A DNA stretch of 64,000 bases from Hybos culiciformis (Eukaryota; Arthropoda; Insecta; Diptera; Hybotidae), in NCBI GenBank assembly GCA_964007475.1, contig OZ023273.1:119273812-119337811 (forward strand), given 5' to 3'. Under the pieces are notes generated by a model. That model had not been told where the DNA came from and searched no databases. It saw only the letters and a program-made list of their open reading frames with translations. Position numbers and translations under genes: made by a program. Position 1 is the first letter of the stretch; each line of letters starts with the position of its first letter. This document shows positions 28,801 to 41,020 of the stretch, in pieces.

Positions 28801-30636
28801 ATGTTTAAATTTATTTATTTATTAATTAATTTATTTATAATTTTAAATAATGTCTATGCAATTGATGAGGACATAGAAATAGATCCAGCTGGTTATGTTG
28901 TTTACTGCCCATGCATGGGTAAGTTAGAACGGTCAGGAAAAATTTGAAAGTAACATCGAATTGAGTTTAATTTTCCATTTTCTTTACTAATTAAATTAAA
29001 AGTACTTTATAAAATAATTGAAAGTTCAATAACCAAGTTTATTTGCAATGTAATCAATTGTACACCGAAACATCGATATTATTGTTAATTGGATATTCAT
29101 TCATTCTCAAACAAAAATAAAACAAAATGAAGTAAAGTGTTTCCATAGTTCCATTAGTTAGCTAGGTAATAAGCCTTTCCTTGATTTTTAATTTTTCAGT
29201 TGTTTTTTGGGAAATATTTAAAGGTAGATAAACTTACTAAGCTCTAAAGGAGGAAAAATTTAATGCCATAAAACAATTTTAATTTTACGTCCAAATCCTT
29301 TCGTGAGCACCAAATTATTTGTTTCCCTTATGATGTTTCTAGGATTTGCTGTCACTACAGTTTAACAAAAATATTTGTATACCTATAAGTGTAATAATTT
29401 TTTTAATTTAAGGTCGCTTTGGAAATCAAGCAGATCATTTTCTAGGAGCTTTTGCTTTTTCTAAAGCCCTTAATAGAACTTTAGTTTTGCCACCATGGGT
29501 AGAATATAGAAAAGGTGAAATTCGTTCAAAACAAGTGCCATTTGATACTTATTTTAAAGTTGAACCATTGAGAAAATATCACAAAGTTATCGTAATGCAT
29601 GATTTTATGAAGAAAATTTCTCCAATAATTTGGCCACCAGATTCGAGAATATCATTTTGTTATTTGGAACGTCAGAGTTTGAATAACAAGAATAAGGATG
29701 AGAAGAAAGATTGTAATCCAAAGGATGGGAATCCGTTTGGACCCTTCTGGGACACATATAATATTGATTTCGTAGGTTCAGAGTTTTTTGGACCATTACA
29801 TTTTGATGTTCACCATAGTGAAATTGCTGAAAAATGGAAAACTAAGTACTTATCAAAAGATTGGCCAGTCTTAGCATTTACAGGTGAGAACCTACCAAAT
29901 TCAAACTTAAATAATTTTCACGATTAATTCAGAATAAAAAGGTATATTCTGTATAATTTTTTATTAATTTATTATATATTTTTGAATTTACTAATTTTAT
30001 TATTTCTTTCATCTTTTAGGCGCGCCTGCAAGTTTTCCTGCCCAGTTAGAGAATAGAGAGCTTCATCGTTATATGCAATGGTCAGAAAAATTCGAGGAGG
30101 GGGCTAAAAAATTTGTTAAAGAAAATCTTCCTAAAGGAGCTTTCATTGGCATTCATTTAAGAAATGGAATTGATTGGGTTCGAGCTTGCGAGCATACCAA
30201 AACTAGTCAACAATTATTTGCTTCACCGCAATGCTTGGGATATAATAATGAAAAAGGTGAATTATATCAAGAGCTGTGCATGCAAACAAAAGAAATTGTC
30301 ATAAAACAATTAAAGCGTCTAATAAAAAAAGTCCGAGAACAAAATAATAAAAACGAAATTCGTTCCATATTCGTGGCATCGGATTCAAATCATTTAATAG
30401 AAGAAATAAACTTCGCATTAGGTCGAATGGGAGTATCAGCTCATAAGCTTAATGTAGATAATCCTCATTTAGATCTAGCTATTTTAAGTATATCAAATTA
30501 TTTCATTGGAAACTGCATTTCATCTTATTCCAGTTTTGTAAAACGTGAGAGAGATATGAAAGGTTTTCCGTCTTACTTTTGGGCGTTCCCAAAAGAGAGG
30601 TCCCCTAAGGTTGAGATAAAACACGAAGAATTATAA
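28801..30636 (+). CDS. O-fut1: GDP-fucose protein O-fucosyltransferase 1 (3 coding exons)
   Basis: Exons 28801-28918, 29413-29883 and 30020-30636 join in frame into 401 aa, the usual length for the family. The enzyme transfers fucose from GDP-fucose to Ser/Thr of EGF repeats, notably in Notch, inside the ER. A signal peptide (about residues 1-20, ending NNVYA) is followed by [19 protein letters not shown], the N-terminal signature. The donor-binding motif HLRNGIDW sits at about residues 242-249, and FVASDSNH is further on. The chain ends KHEEL, a KDEL-like ER retention signal. The start has a favourable GAAAAATG context. All key motifs are present and nothing looks broken. Confidence 0.96.
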
Positions 30637-31061
30637 TTAATTAATAATCGTTGGAGTTTTCTAATGCCTATCACCAAAGATACGATGTTTCTATTTGTAC
30701 AGTACTTGTATTTGAATATAATTTTAATTGATCGAATGAAATTGGAAGAGTTTTTTTTAATTTTTATTAATGATAATCGAAAAAAAAAAGAATGAGCTTA
30801 TTCAGCAAAATTTTGGATTTTTTTATAGACTATCAAAGTAAGTGTATTTTCTCAATTTTTGTTTTGATTAAGAAATCAATAATATAATTTTATTGACATA
30901 TGTGTGGAAAAATAGGTGAAAACCTTATTATAACTACTTTTAAAATTAAAAATGTTTCACCATAAGAAATGTCTAATATACATACATTATATTTTATTGA
31001 ATATTTTTATCTATTTTCTTATCTATTATCTATATTCTATTGCACTAATTAAGTAATAATA

Positions 31062-31200
31062 GGAAGTTTCTACCCGGACAGATACCTTCAGAGATCCCTG
31101 TCCCTGTCCTTCGTTATCCTGGGAGAAGAAATTCCATGGTAGGAATAAGTAGGGACAGGGACAGGGATCTATGGACTGATCTGTCCGGTCAGACAGTTCC
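31062..31200. repeat. 139-bp imperfect palindrome (short foldback/MITE-like)
   Basis: The left arm starts GGAAGTTTCTACCCGGACAG and the right arm is its imperfect complement ending CAGTTCC. The inner parts of the arms share GATCCCTGTCCCTGTCC. It is strikingly GC-rich for this DNA and lies about 430 bp after the O-fut1 stop codon, possibly in its 3' UTR. Confidence 0.75.
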
Positions 31201-34200
31201 TTTAAAATACTTCAATAATTTAAATTTTTAGTGTTATTAAACTTAAAATTCTCATTCAAAGTAGAACATTAACATTTCATTTACATTTAGCAATAATAAT
31301 AATCATAAACTTTCTTATTTTCATTAAATATTAATTAAGATCAAATTATTTTTATTATCGGAAATTTAAAATCTTATTTATATACGTTTACATAAAAAAG
31401 AAAACAACACTTAAGAATTTATACAAATACCTATTGTAATTTATACAATTAATAAAAAAGTAAAAAAATAATGATAATGTCTTATTCAACAATTTTTAAC
31501 TCTGTATAGTTCTAGCAAGTTATTGTAGGTACTAAAAGTGTGCTAACAACCAACAAATTTATGAAAATCACAAATTATCTAAAAAAGACGGAAGAAAACA
31601 TCAAAAATCAATGAAACATTAAAAAATATTGAAAAATACACAGCCAAAAATTATTTAAGTAATTTTAATTTTATTTCAAGTTTAAAGTTTTTTTTTTTGT
31701 AGAATAATATTAATTTTAAATATTATGCGAAAATGTTAACGGTATAATGTAAAACATTGGAATTAATTCGTCAATCGAAAAAAAAAATAGCTTATAAAAA
31801 CATAGAATAACTCCCCAATTCTGGGGAAATTGCTATAAACTTTTTGCCGGTCCATACCAACAAAAATTATCAAAAGCTTTCGAAATTTACAAAAGTATCT
31901 GTTTTTCAGTATACCACACCAAGCATTCCTATTGAAATCAGATGTAAAAATAAAATACAGTAATTGTTTAATGTTTTGATTTTTCAACATTTCTATACTA
32001 ATAACTATTAATAAAAATATTTATTTCCACCGGACAAATACGTTGAAACTAAAAACAGAGAGTATAATAGTATAAAATTTATTAAAGATATACGTGGAAG
32101 ATAGAATGAAAATTTTAAGATTGTGTTATGAAAAAAAAAATTAATGTTGTTGATTCATAATAATACTTCGTTTACATAAAAAAAAAATTGTATATAGACA
32201 TAAAAATGTTTATACTAGCACATATGATAATGTTTTGGTATATATTTTGAAGAAAATTCTGAAAAATTTCTAAAATTGTAACTTTTGCGTCTAAACGTAA
32301 ATTATAAATATATTTATGACGAATTCTTTTAAAAATTTTGATTTTAAATTTTTGGCGTTTTAATAACTTAATAAAAATTGTGTATAACTCGAAAAATAAA
32401 ATGTGCTTTACAGGGCATAATAATATTAAAAATTTTGACACTTTGATGATCTCATCGCTATTTGCTTTAATGCAATTAAACAATATTTTTAATAATACCT
32501 CCATTCAATGAAGTAAAAAGTTAAAAAAAAAAAGTTGAAATATATTTAATATTTTTATATAATTCAAAATAAACTTCTTTAAACAAAGCAAATTTTTTTT
32601 ATTATTATTATAAAATAAAACTATATATAAAGCTATAACATAATAATAAAAATCTAGATAAGTTAAGTAAAATATTAATAATGATTAAAATTTTATTTTG
32701 AAATTAAAAATATATATATATACCTACCAACAAATAAACAAATTTATTTTCACTTGTGAATGTCAATTTAATTCTATTTTTTTAAATGCATATATAATTT
32801 CATATTATTATACTAATAAAAACATTGGTTACGACTATCTAGTGTTTATACAAATGTATTTTAGATTATAATAGTAATGTGAAATCTAATTTATTACAAA
32901 AATACTATATTGACTATATATAGATTACTAAAAAATTAAAGTTATGACCTTTTTATGATTTGTGTGTATGTATTTTTATATAAAATATGTAATCATGTGT
33001 CATTTACAATAATCCCACTATATTTGATTACGTGGTCGATTTTATAACAACACCAAATAAATAACTTATGCAGAGAGGTAAACTTAAATTGAATACATTT
33101 TTGTTTTCCTCTAAAAATTCCATTCTGTTGATTTAGTTTCATTATGAAAAATTTTATATACTGAATTTCAATATGAAGAAAAAAAAAAAAATTATTTTTT
33201 TATTTTTTTTTTGCACATAGCCTTTTTGCGTAGTTATTATCGCCAGTCGACATGAAATGAAAAGAAATAATATGTATTTTTTTTTTTTAAATTGAATTTT
33301 TTCTGTAATTTAATTTTTATCAAAAAAAGAAAAAAAAAATATTATAAAATTTAAATAATATGAAAATGTTGAATAAAAATATAATATGCGGTTGAATTAT
33401 TTTCATTGTTGTGTTTTTTAGAAGAAAACCTCTAAAAAAATCATTCTAATAATATAATTTTTTTGTTTTTTTTAATTTTATTTTAATATTAAAATTTTAT
33501 CGAAATTAAAAAAATTGTAAAAAAAAAAACAAATAATTTTACAGTGAAAATAATAATAATTAATTATCTTTTTTTTTTTATAACAATAATAATATTTTTT
33601 CAAATATATAATAATACAACCAAATCAAAAAATAATATTATTTATTTATTATTTTTTCTTTTACATACCTATTTAAGATTTTTCTATCTTAAAAATTTTA
33701 TTATTTTTAAGTTAAAAAGAAGGAAAATTTTTAAGCCCTCATACCTTTTGTTTTTTTTTTTTTTATTTCATGTTAAAAGACTAAAAATAAAAAATTTAAA
33801 TTTAATTAATTAAATTTAAACAAAAATAATTTATTTATATTATTTTTATTATTAATTAAAAAAAAAAATAATATAGTGTACAAAAATATACTTCTTACAA
33901 AGTAAACAAATAAAAAAGGAAAAAAAAAAATTAATAAATAAATAAAAAAAAAATTTATAATTTTTATAAATTAATGAAGATAGTGAAAATGAGTAAAATT
34001 TTAATTGAAACCTTGTACGAGAAGGTTATTATTGTAGTTTTTTAAAAATTTCTTTTTGCTGCAACAAAAATTAAATTTTCGATTCATAAATCACAGGAAA
34101 GTGTAGAAAAAAAAAAAAAAAAACTGTGTTGCATTTCAATCAGTGTATCTCAACATAATTTTTTTTTCTTTGTCGTTGTTATCAGGATTCAAGCCTGTAC

Positions 34201-37200
34201 ACAAAAATAAATACCATATTAATTATAACATTATTATTATAATATATTACTAAACTTGAATCCATATTTTAAATGTTCAAAATTCGCATTTTAAATATTC
34301 GAAATTCCCATTTCGAATTCTTTTTACCCTATACCTAAGTTGATCCTTCTTCATTTTTTTTTTTATATCAATTCAATAAAATCACATTTAAAGAAGCATA
34401 ACAGTTCCTCAATTATAAATTATTCTGGATTTTTATTAATTCCAAACAATTACCTATATTAACATTTAGACTAAAATGTGCATAAAAAAGCACACATTTA
34501 ATAATAAGAATAATTTTATTTTATAGTATGTATACATCATACTACGAAAAAGGAGTCAGTTTCCTACAATTTTTGATGTAATTTTTTGAGAACAAAAAAT
34601 ATTAATTTTTGTCTGTCTGTTAAAGAGTTACATTATTTTGTAAACAAAACCCAATAAAATTTAATGAAAAAAAAATAAAATTTTCGAGTTTATTCGTATA
34701 GAATTGCTCTAAACTAAAACTAAAGCTACGGGATCATCAAAAATTAAGATTATGTAGTTATATAAAATTTCCTACTTTTGACTAATTCTTTTTTATCACA
34801 TAATATCAATCTAACTTTTTTTTTCTATATACATCTAGATTAGATTTTTTTAGTTAAACCCTTGGCTGAATTTGCAAATTGGTCTTTTTTGTTTTTTTTT
34901 TTTTAAAGTATAAAGAATTTTTAATCTGAAATTCTATATAATTGAAAAAAAAAAGAAACTACCCAACTATATGTACTTATAATTATAATTACAGTAAAAA
35001 AAAAATGTAAGTGGGTACTTTAAAGCTCAACGTACATTACATATTCACAAAATATTTATAATTTAACAATTTAAAAGAAAAATAAAGGAAAATAATAAAA
35101 AACAAAAAACTGTGCTTTGTGCAAAAATTATAGTTTCGTGATATTTTGGGCATGAATCTGCATTAAACAAAGAAATAAACAGGTAAATCAACTTTCTATA
35201 TGTGCAATTTTAACCATACTTTTTATGTAGGTACTCATTCTTATTATGTTGCTTTTTATGTTAATTTATAAATAAAAAAGCCCTTTTCTTAAAAAGATTA
35301 AAATTTCAAGTTATTTCTGTAAAGCGTAGTAGTCATCATAGTCACATTATATATATAATTATTTATCGAGTTTTAACCTAACATGACCATGAATAATTTC
35401 TCGAATATTATTAAGCTATTTTTGATTATACATGTGCATTAAAATAAATTAATATACAATCATTTTTAGAACTGGCTTTCCTTCCTATTTACACGGAATT
35501 TGCTACAAGCTTAATACCAGTGCTTAAATGCAGATAAATTGTTAGCAAACATCACATATTTCATAAAACCTCCTTTTTCGCAACTTAATCTATCTCAAAG
35601 ACCTTTTTGCGTGCCTCTATGGCGCTTCAGGGACTAATACCTCCTTTATCGCTACAGACATTATGTCGTTTTTTCGTATATATTATTGTCATAGACATTA
35701 TAGCGTGGCCCGTGTTTTTATCAGCCTTTATTTTGTCATTACATATATAACTTCGATTAGTTCGTTCATTATATTAACTTTCATTTGTATAAACAGTTAA
35801 CATTGTTATAAATATAATGACCTTATCATATATATTTTTAGGTTCTTTTTTTTTTTTACTTCAGTTTTCAGTTTTTCTATAAAAATTGATCTTATCACAT
35901 TCATAATAAAGGCATTATAAATATAAAATTATTTCTTTATGAGTCGCACAAACAAATAACGAAAAAAAAATTTTTTAAGTAACTATACTTTTATACATAT
36001 AGACAATATTGTATACAATTCAGATAGGTACTTAGTTTTTTTTTTTTAAATTAAGTACAAACTTTTTTGTAAATTGTAATGGAAATTATTAATGTTTTAA
36101 CATTTTATCATAAATTAAAATAAAGTCTTGTTAGCCTATAGTACTTTCGCATGTAGTATGCATGAATGAGACTTTGCTCTTTCGTCCGAGAACAATTTCT
36201 TAAAAGAATCTAACTGACTGTAATTATATCAAAAATATTTAAGTTTAAGCTGGGCGTTAAATGTTTTGAGCCCATTACTGTATGTAGGTTCCGTGTTTCA
36301 TAATTTACATCACATCCTCTTCTCTCATTACTTGAAAGACCATTGAATTAAAATTAAATGAGACAACTCGTATAATAAAATAAATTAAATTTGCAGCGAA
36401 ACAAAAGATAATATTACTAATCAAGGCTAATTAATTGATCGAAAAGGTCATTATAATTAAAAAAACATCTTAAACAACTATACAACTTTTGATCTGTGCA
36501 CTGGTTTTCTGTCCCACTGATTTACGAGTATGACACATACATTTCATTCACTTAGGATCAGTCATAATTTTTTTAATTCAAAATTTACAAGTTTTATTAA
36601 ACTGTATATGTATTATCAAGGTGACATATATAAGTTACAAGCTTACAAGTATTTGTTACAGGACAATATATTGTTTATGTGTTTGTATCAAGGCCTTGGT
36701 TTTATATTCATATGTTAAGCCTGCCTAAAATTAAATAAAAAATAAATAAATAAAAATTGAATAGGAATAATTGTTTTATTAATTATTAAATTCATATTAT
36801 AACTATTTTATTTTTATTATATAAAAGAATAGAAACACTACTGTCCCAATGTAGCAAGATATGTACAATAAATAAATATATGATCTGACCTGTTACATTA
36901 CAATCATCTCTGCTATTTGCAGATTAAAATTTGCCCAAATACAATATCTCCATTTGTTGCATTAAAACAAAAAGTATTTGAACTCCAAAATAGGGATAAA
37001 TTGATTTGATAATTTGCAAAAGATCTCTTCAAGTGCTAAAAAATAAAACAAAAATTAAATTTTAGTCGAATTCTGAAAGCAATAGTTATGGAAAAACATA
37101 AAATTTTTATTGAACTCTTATTCAGCAACATTTAATAATGTTATAGAAATGCTTGATAGGTCCATCTGGATTTTAAAATTTGTAGCATATGCAGGTAGGA

Positions 37201-40200
37201 TGAACATATATATTTATATATATACAAATTATAAATGAACTTATTTGTAAATTGTAATGGAAATTACTTATTCTTGGTTTAACATTTTATATCCACAAAA
37301 TAAAGTAAAAATTTTCTTAGCTTGATGTTTTAAAAAAAAAAAACATTTTTTCTAATAATTTAAAAATTTTACTTAATTTTTCAATACTTACAAACACTTA
37401 TTTCATAAAATGTATGTACGTAACATATTTAATTTTTTTGTCTTCAGTAAATAATGCGCCCTAGCTATCTTCCATTTCAAAAATATAAGAAATTTATGTA
37501 AAAAAAAAAAAGGAATTTGAAGAAAAAGTGAATTTTGTTATTATTACTATACAGAAAAAAAAAATAATAATTCCTTTTATTTTCTAATGGAATAGCACAG
37601 ATATTTGACATTGAACTTGAGAAACTATGTATACTTTAGAAATTTTACGACCGCTCACTGCTGTACACATAGATAGAATTTTTTTTTTTTTTTTCAAAAA
37701 GAATCTTAAACGTAGCAAATAAAAAAACTACTTATACAATTTTATTAGTTGTTATATTAACGAAATGTTTGTACTTCCAATTCGAAAATATAAGCATATT
37801 TCAATGTTTTTATAATGAAAAATATATATGTTCAATATTTTCTATGTTTTCCTAACTAAGTAGTATAATCGAATAATAAATCATTCATGCAGTAGATCCC
37901 TGAGAAAATTTAAGAATTAACACTGATAACTGGAACGAAGCTATTTTAAAAGATATAACTTTTAAATAGCATAATAAATTCCTATTAAATAAATAAATTA
38001 TGGAGAAAATTAATTAAAATTCTTTATTAAGTATTTCAAATTAAATGGTCTTTTTTAATAAGTTCAATCTTTAATGCGGTTAAAAATATTTTTTCTTTCG
38101 TTATTATATTACAATTACAAATGTTCACTTTCAATTTAAATATTTTAATTAAAATGAATTATGAAATTATCCGTATCTATACTTAGGATTGGAATACAAT
38201 ATAAAATCCGGATAAGGATAAACTTATTTTGTTTGAATTGAAAATTAAAAAAAAAAATGTTCCCACTTTAATAATTATAATGTGTTATAGCAATCTTATA
38301 AATACAGTCATAATTCGTAAATAGTTTCTGTATTTTTTGAATCATCCCATTCCAGTCGGCTATGATATACATGTGTTTTTTTCAGAGGAGTAATCTTCTG
38401 TATGTGATACCAAACCTCTATTAACACTATTAAAAAATAAAACCAAATAGAGAGAAAATGCCATAGACAATATTTTATAAATATATTAGATTTTGTTTGC
38501 AGATATATTTTTTCCCCAAGTAAAAGTACATCATATTATATTATATTTTCTACCTATATTTTTTTACGTGTATTTTATAAAAATAACAATAATAGTTTAT
38601 ATTTTTCCGACGCGCAATTTTTCTCCATTAAAAGAAAAATTTTGAAAATGAAAATTTCAACATAAAAAATTTGTAATAATGATACAAAATAGTTAGAAGC
38701 ACCAAATTTTCTAATTCGGCGATGTGAGCAAATATATTCTGAAATTTACAAGTCATTATCTAATAATTCTAAATTATAGCCTATAGGTATTCAAATTTAC
38801 ATGAGAAGAAACTTTTATGCTAAAAATTTAAAAAATAATTATTATTTTGTGCTAAGTCTATCTAATCTTATATATATTAACATAAATCTTGAAAATGAGG
38901 GCTGAATAAATTAATGTTTCTTAACAATTTTTTTTTTAATTTAAGTTTTAGAACATCAGTAATGTATATTAAGTTTCTAATTAAATCACTGAACCATGTA
39001 TCTATTTGACTAATTTAGATTTAGATTCATTATTAAAAAAAACTTCATTTGTAATAAATTCCATTATAACAATAATGACGGTTATGTTAAGAACTTATTG
39101 ACGAATATTACATACAAAATAATAATAAATATAGTCTAACTTTTTTTTTAATATAAATAGAAAGCGAAACTTAAAAACTTGAGCTCAAATTTAGGTGAAT
39201 TTTTTTATTTGTATATCTATTTATTTTTTATTCTTATAAATAACCTTCTCAAACAGAATAATTATAAATGTAAGTTTAATAGTTTAATAAAGTTTTTTAT
39301 TCATTTTAATATAAATATATGTATGTACAATAAAGTTAAAACTTATGTAAATATCTAGACAAAAATATATAATACACCTTGAAGATAAATATTTTGATTT
39401 CTTTTGATTTTCTTAATGTTGGTTTTTTTTGTATATATACATTTTTTATATTTTCTGTTTAGTACTTGTACCCTAGTAACGTGAATTTGAGTTGTGTTTA
39501 TATTTTCTTTTTTTTTAAGAAATAGAGAAATATTAACATAAGTGTTGTTATATTAATATAAATGTTTGGAATTGTTAGTAAAAATTTGATTTTAATCTAT
39601 TGGTGAATTATATTTTTGTTTGACTTGAAATTATGATAAAATAAATTTTTGGAGAACAGATCTATTATAAAATTTCAACCAGTATTTTTCTAATTATTAA
39701 AACGGATTGTAGGTATATCAAATTAATGTGCTATAATTTTCCAAGTTTACGTATTCCACTCCACATAAGAAAACTACATGCCGATTTACATCAAAAATAT
39801 GCTTTCCCACTATAGATCTATCAGCTTGATTTTCGTTAGTTTCTCTTCTATTATTTGATTTAATTTTTATTTTTAGTTTCAAATACTTTATAATTTTATA
39901 TGTAATTTCATTGATATGTTACGTAAATGACGCTCTAAAATGTCAGGCACAATATTTGTCCATGATATAAAATATACAATATGTACACAGTTTCATTTCA
40001 ACGTATGTTTTATGTATTTTAAAAAAACGTAAGCGACAAAAAAAAATCTGCTAAAAATTATCTGATAGAATTTCAATGAATTTTAAATTTAAAACAAAAA
40101 TTTAAGGAAAATTTTAATAAATTAATTCAGAATAAAACGTATGTAAATTCATTTGGAATTTTTTTACATACGATATCCTTGTTTGTGGTTTTAAATGATT

Positions 40201-40590
40201 TTTGATAAAATTTACATAAATCAATAAACTTCAGCTATATAATAGGGCTGTATTTTAAGTTTCTTACACAATAATAAATCAAATTGATTGGTTATCGCGA
40301 GGGTTATCGTTATCTTGGTAAACTAAAATATGCATAACTTGTTGAGTATTCGTAAATAAAGCAATTTTGCATTATTAAGAGCTGAATTTACCAGAAATTT
40401 TACCTAAAAATTAAATTTGCTAGATAATCACTAACGAACTTATTTAGGTTCTTCTATTTTTCTTTTCAATTTTCTAATTCTTGAGGACATGTTCCCTTTA
40501 ATTTAATTTCTTACTTATCAATTACTAAATTATATTAAAATAAAAAAACAATCTTATGTTATTCAAGGTATTCACATTTTTTTGAAGAAC

Positions 40591-40596
40591 TTTATT
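40591..40596 (-). promoter_or_regulatory. Candidate polyadenylation signal for the minus-strand small ORF
   Basis: AATAAA on the minus strand about 160 nt after the stop of the 65-aa ORF. An earlier one at 40971-40966 lies between mRpL53 and that ORF. Confidence 0.3.
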
Positions 40597-40754
40597 GAAT
40601 ATAAAAAATTTAAAGTCAAGCAAGACTTTGATCTAATGACAAAAATATTCAGTAGAAATTTAAAATTATAAATTTTGAAACATACAAAACATGCATAATA
40701 TTTTAATGATTTTTCCTCGAAATTAAAGTACCTAAAAAACAAAAAATTAAATTT

Positions 40755-40952
40755 TTATCTTTTGTAATATTTATATTCATCCACTGGCTTAATTGTTATA
40801 AATCTGGACAAAATGAAAGCTATGAATATTGTACATAGTGTAAAACAAAAAGCAAATATATAAAAAGTTTCTTCTGTGAAAACATCTGTAAATGCGGGAA
40901 TATCTTGATAAATTTTTTCAATAAGATCCAATGTTCCATGTTTTCTATTCAT
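40755..40952 (-). CDS. Small single-pass membrane protein, 65 aa
   Basis: A single-exon frame of 65 aa, starting in a good insect context (A-run then ATG), 68 nt downstream of the mRpL53 stop on the same strand. Residues about 30-52 form one hydrophobic segment (FYIFAFCFTLCTIFIAF). The N-terminal part is polar and the C-terminus basic (KPVDEYKYYKR), giving an N-out/C-in or tail-anchored-like layout. I do not recognise the family. Residue composition is more balanced than in the chance Lys/Ile/Phe frames around it, which suggests a real gene. The tight spacing suggests it may share a transcript with mRpL53. Confidence 0.6.
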   Translation of the reverse strand: MNRKHGTLDLIEKIYQDIPAFTDVFTEETFYIFAFCFTLCTIFIAFILSRFITIKPVDEYKYYKR

Positions 40953-41020
40953 TTTTTTTTGTTATTTTATTTTGTTTTAGATGTCTAATGTAGTTTAGAA
41001 GTACTTTTTGTATACAACTT

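Larger units (their letters stand above)
30637..40754. other. Long gene-poor AT-rich stretch
   Basis: About 10 kb with no recognisable exon. A GC-rich palindrome sits at 31062-31200. The longest open frame (32504-32172, minus, 110 codons) is Ile/Lys/Phe-rich and unrecognised. The rest is A/T homopolymers and low-complexity DNA, extreme between 33.2 and 34.0 kb. Confidence 0.5.

Noticed and set aside
33544..33813. 89-codon frame of Ile/Phe/Lys/Asn
   Set aside because: Lies in the most extreme low-complexity stretch of the window.
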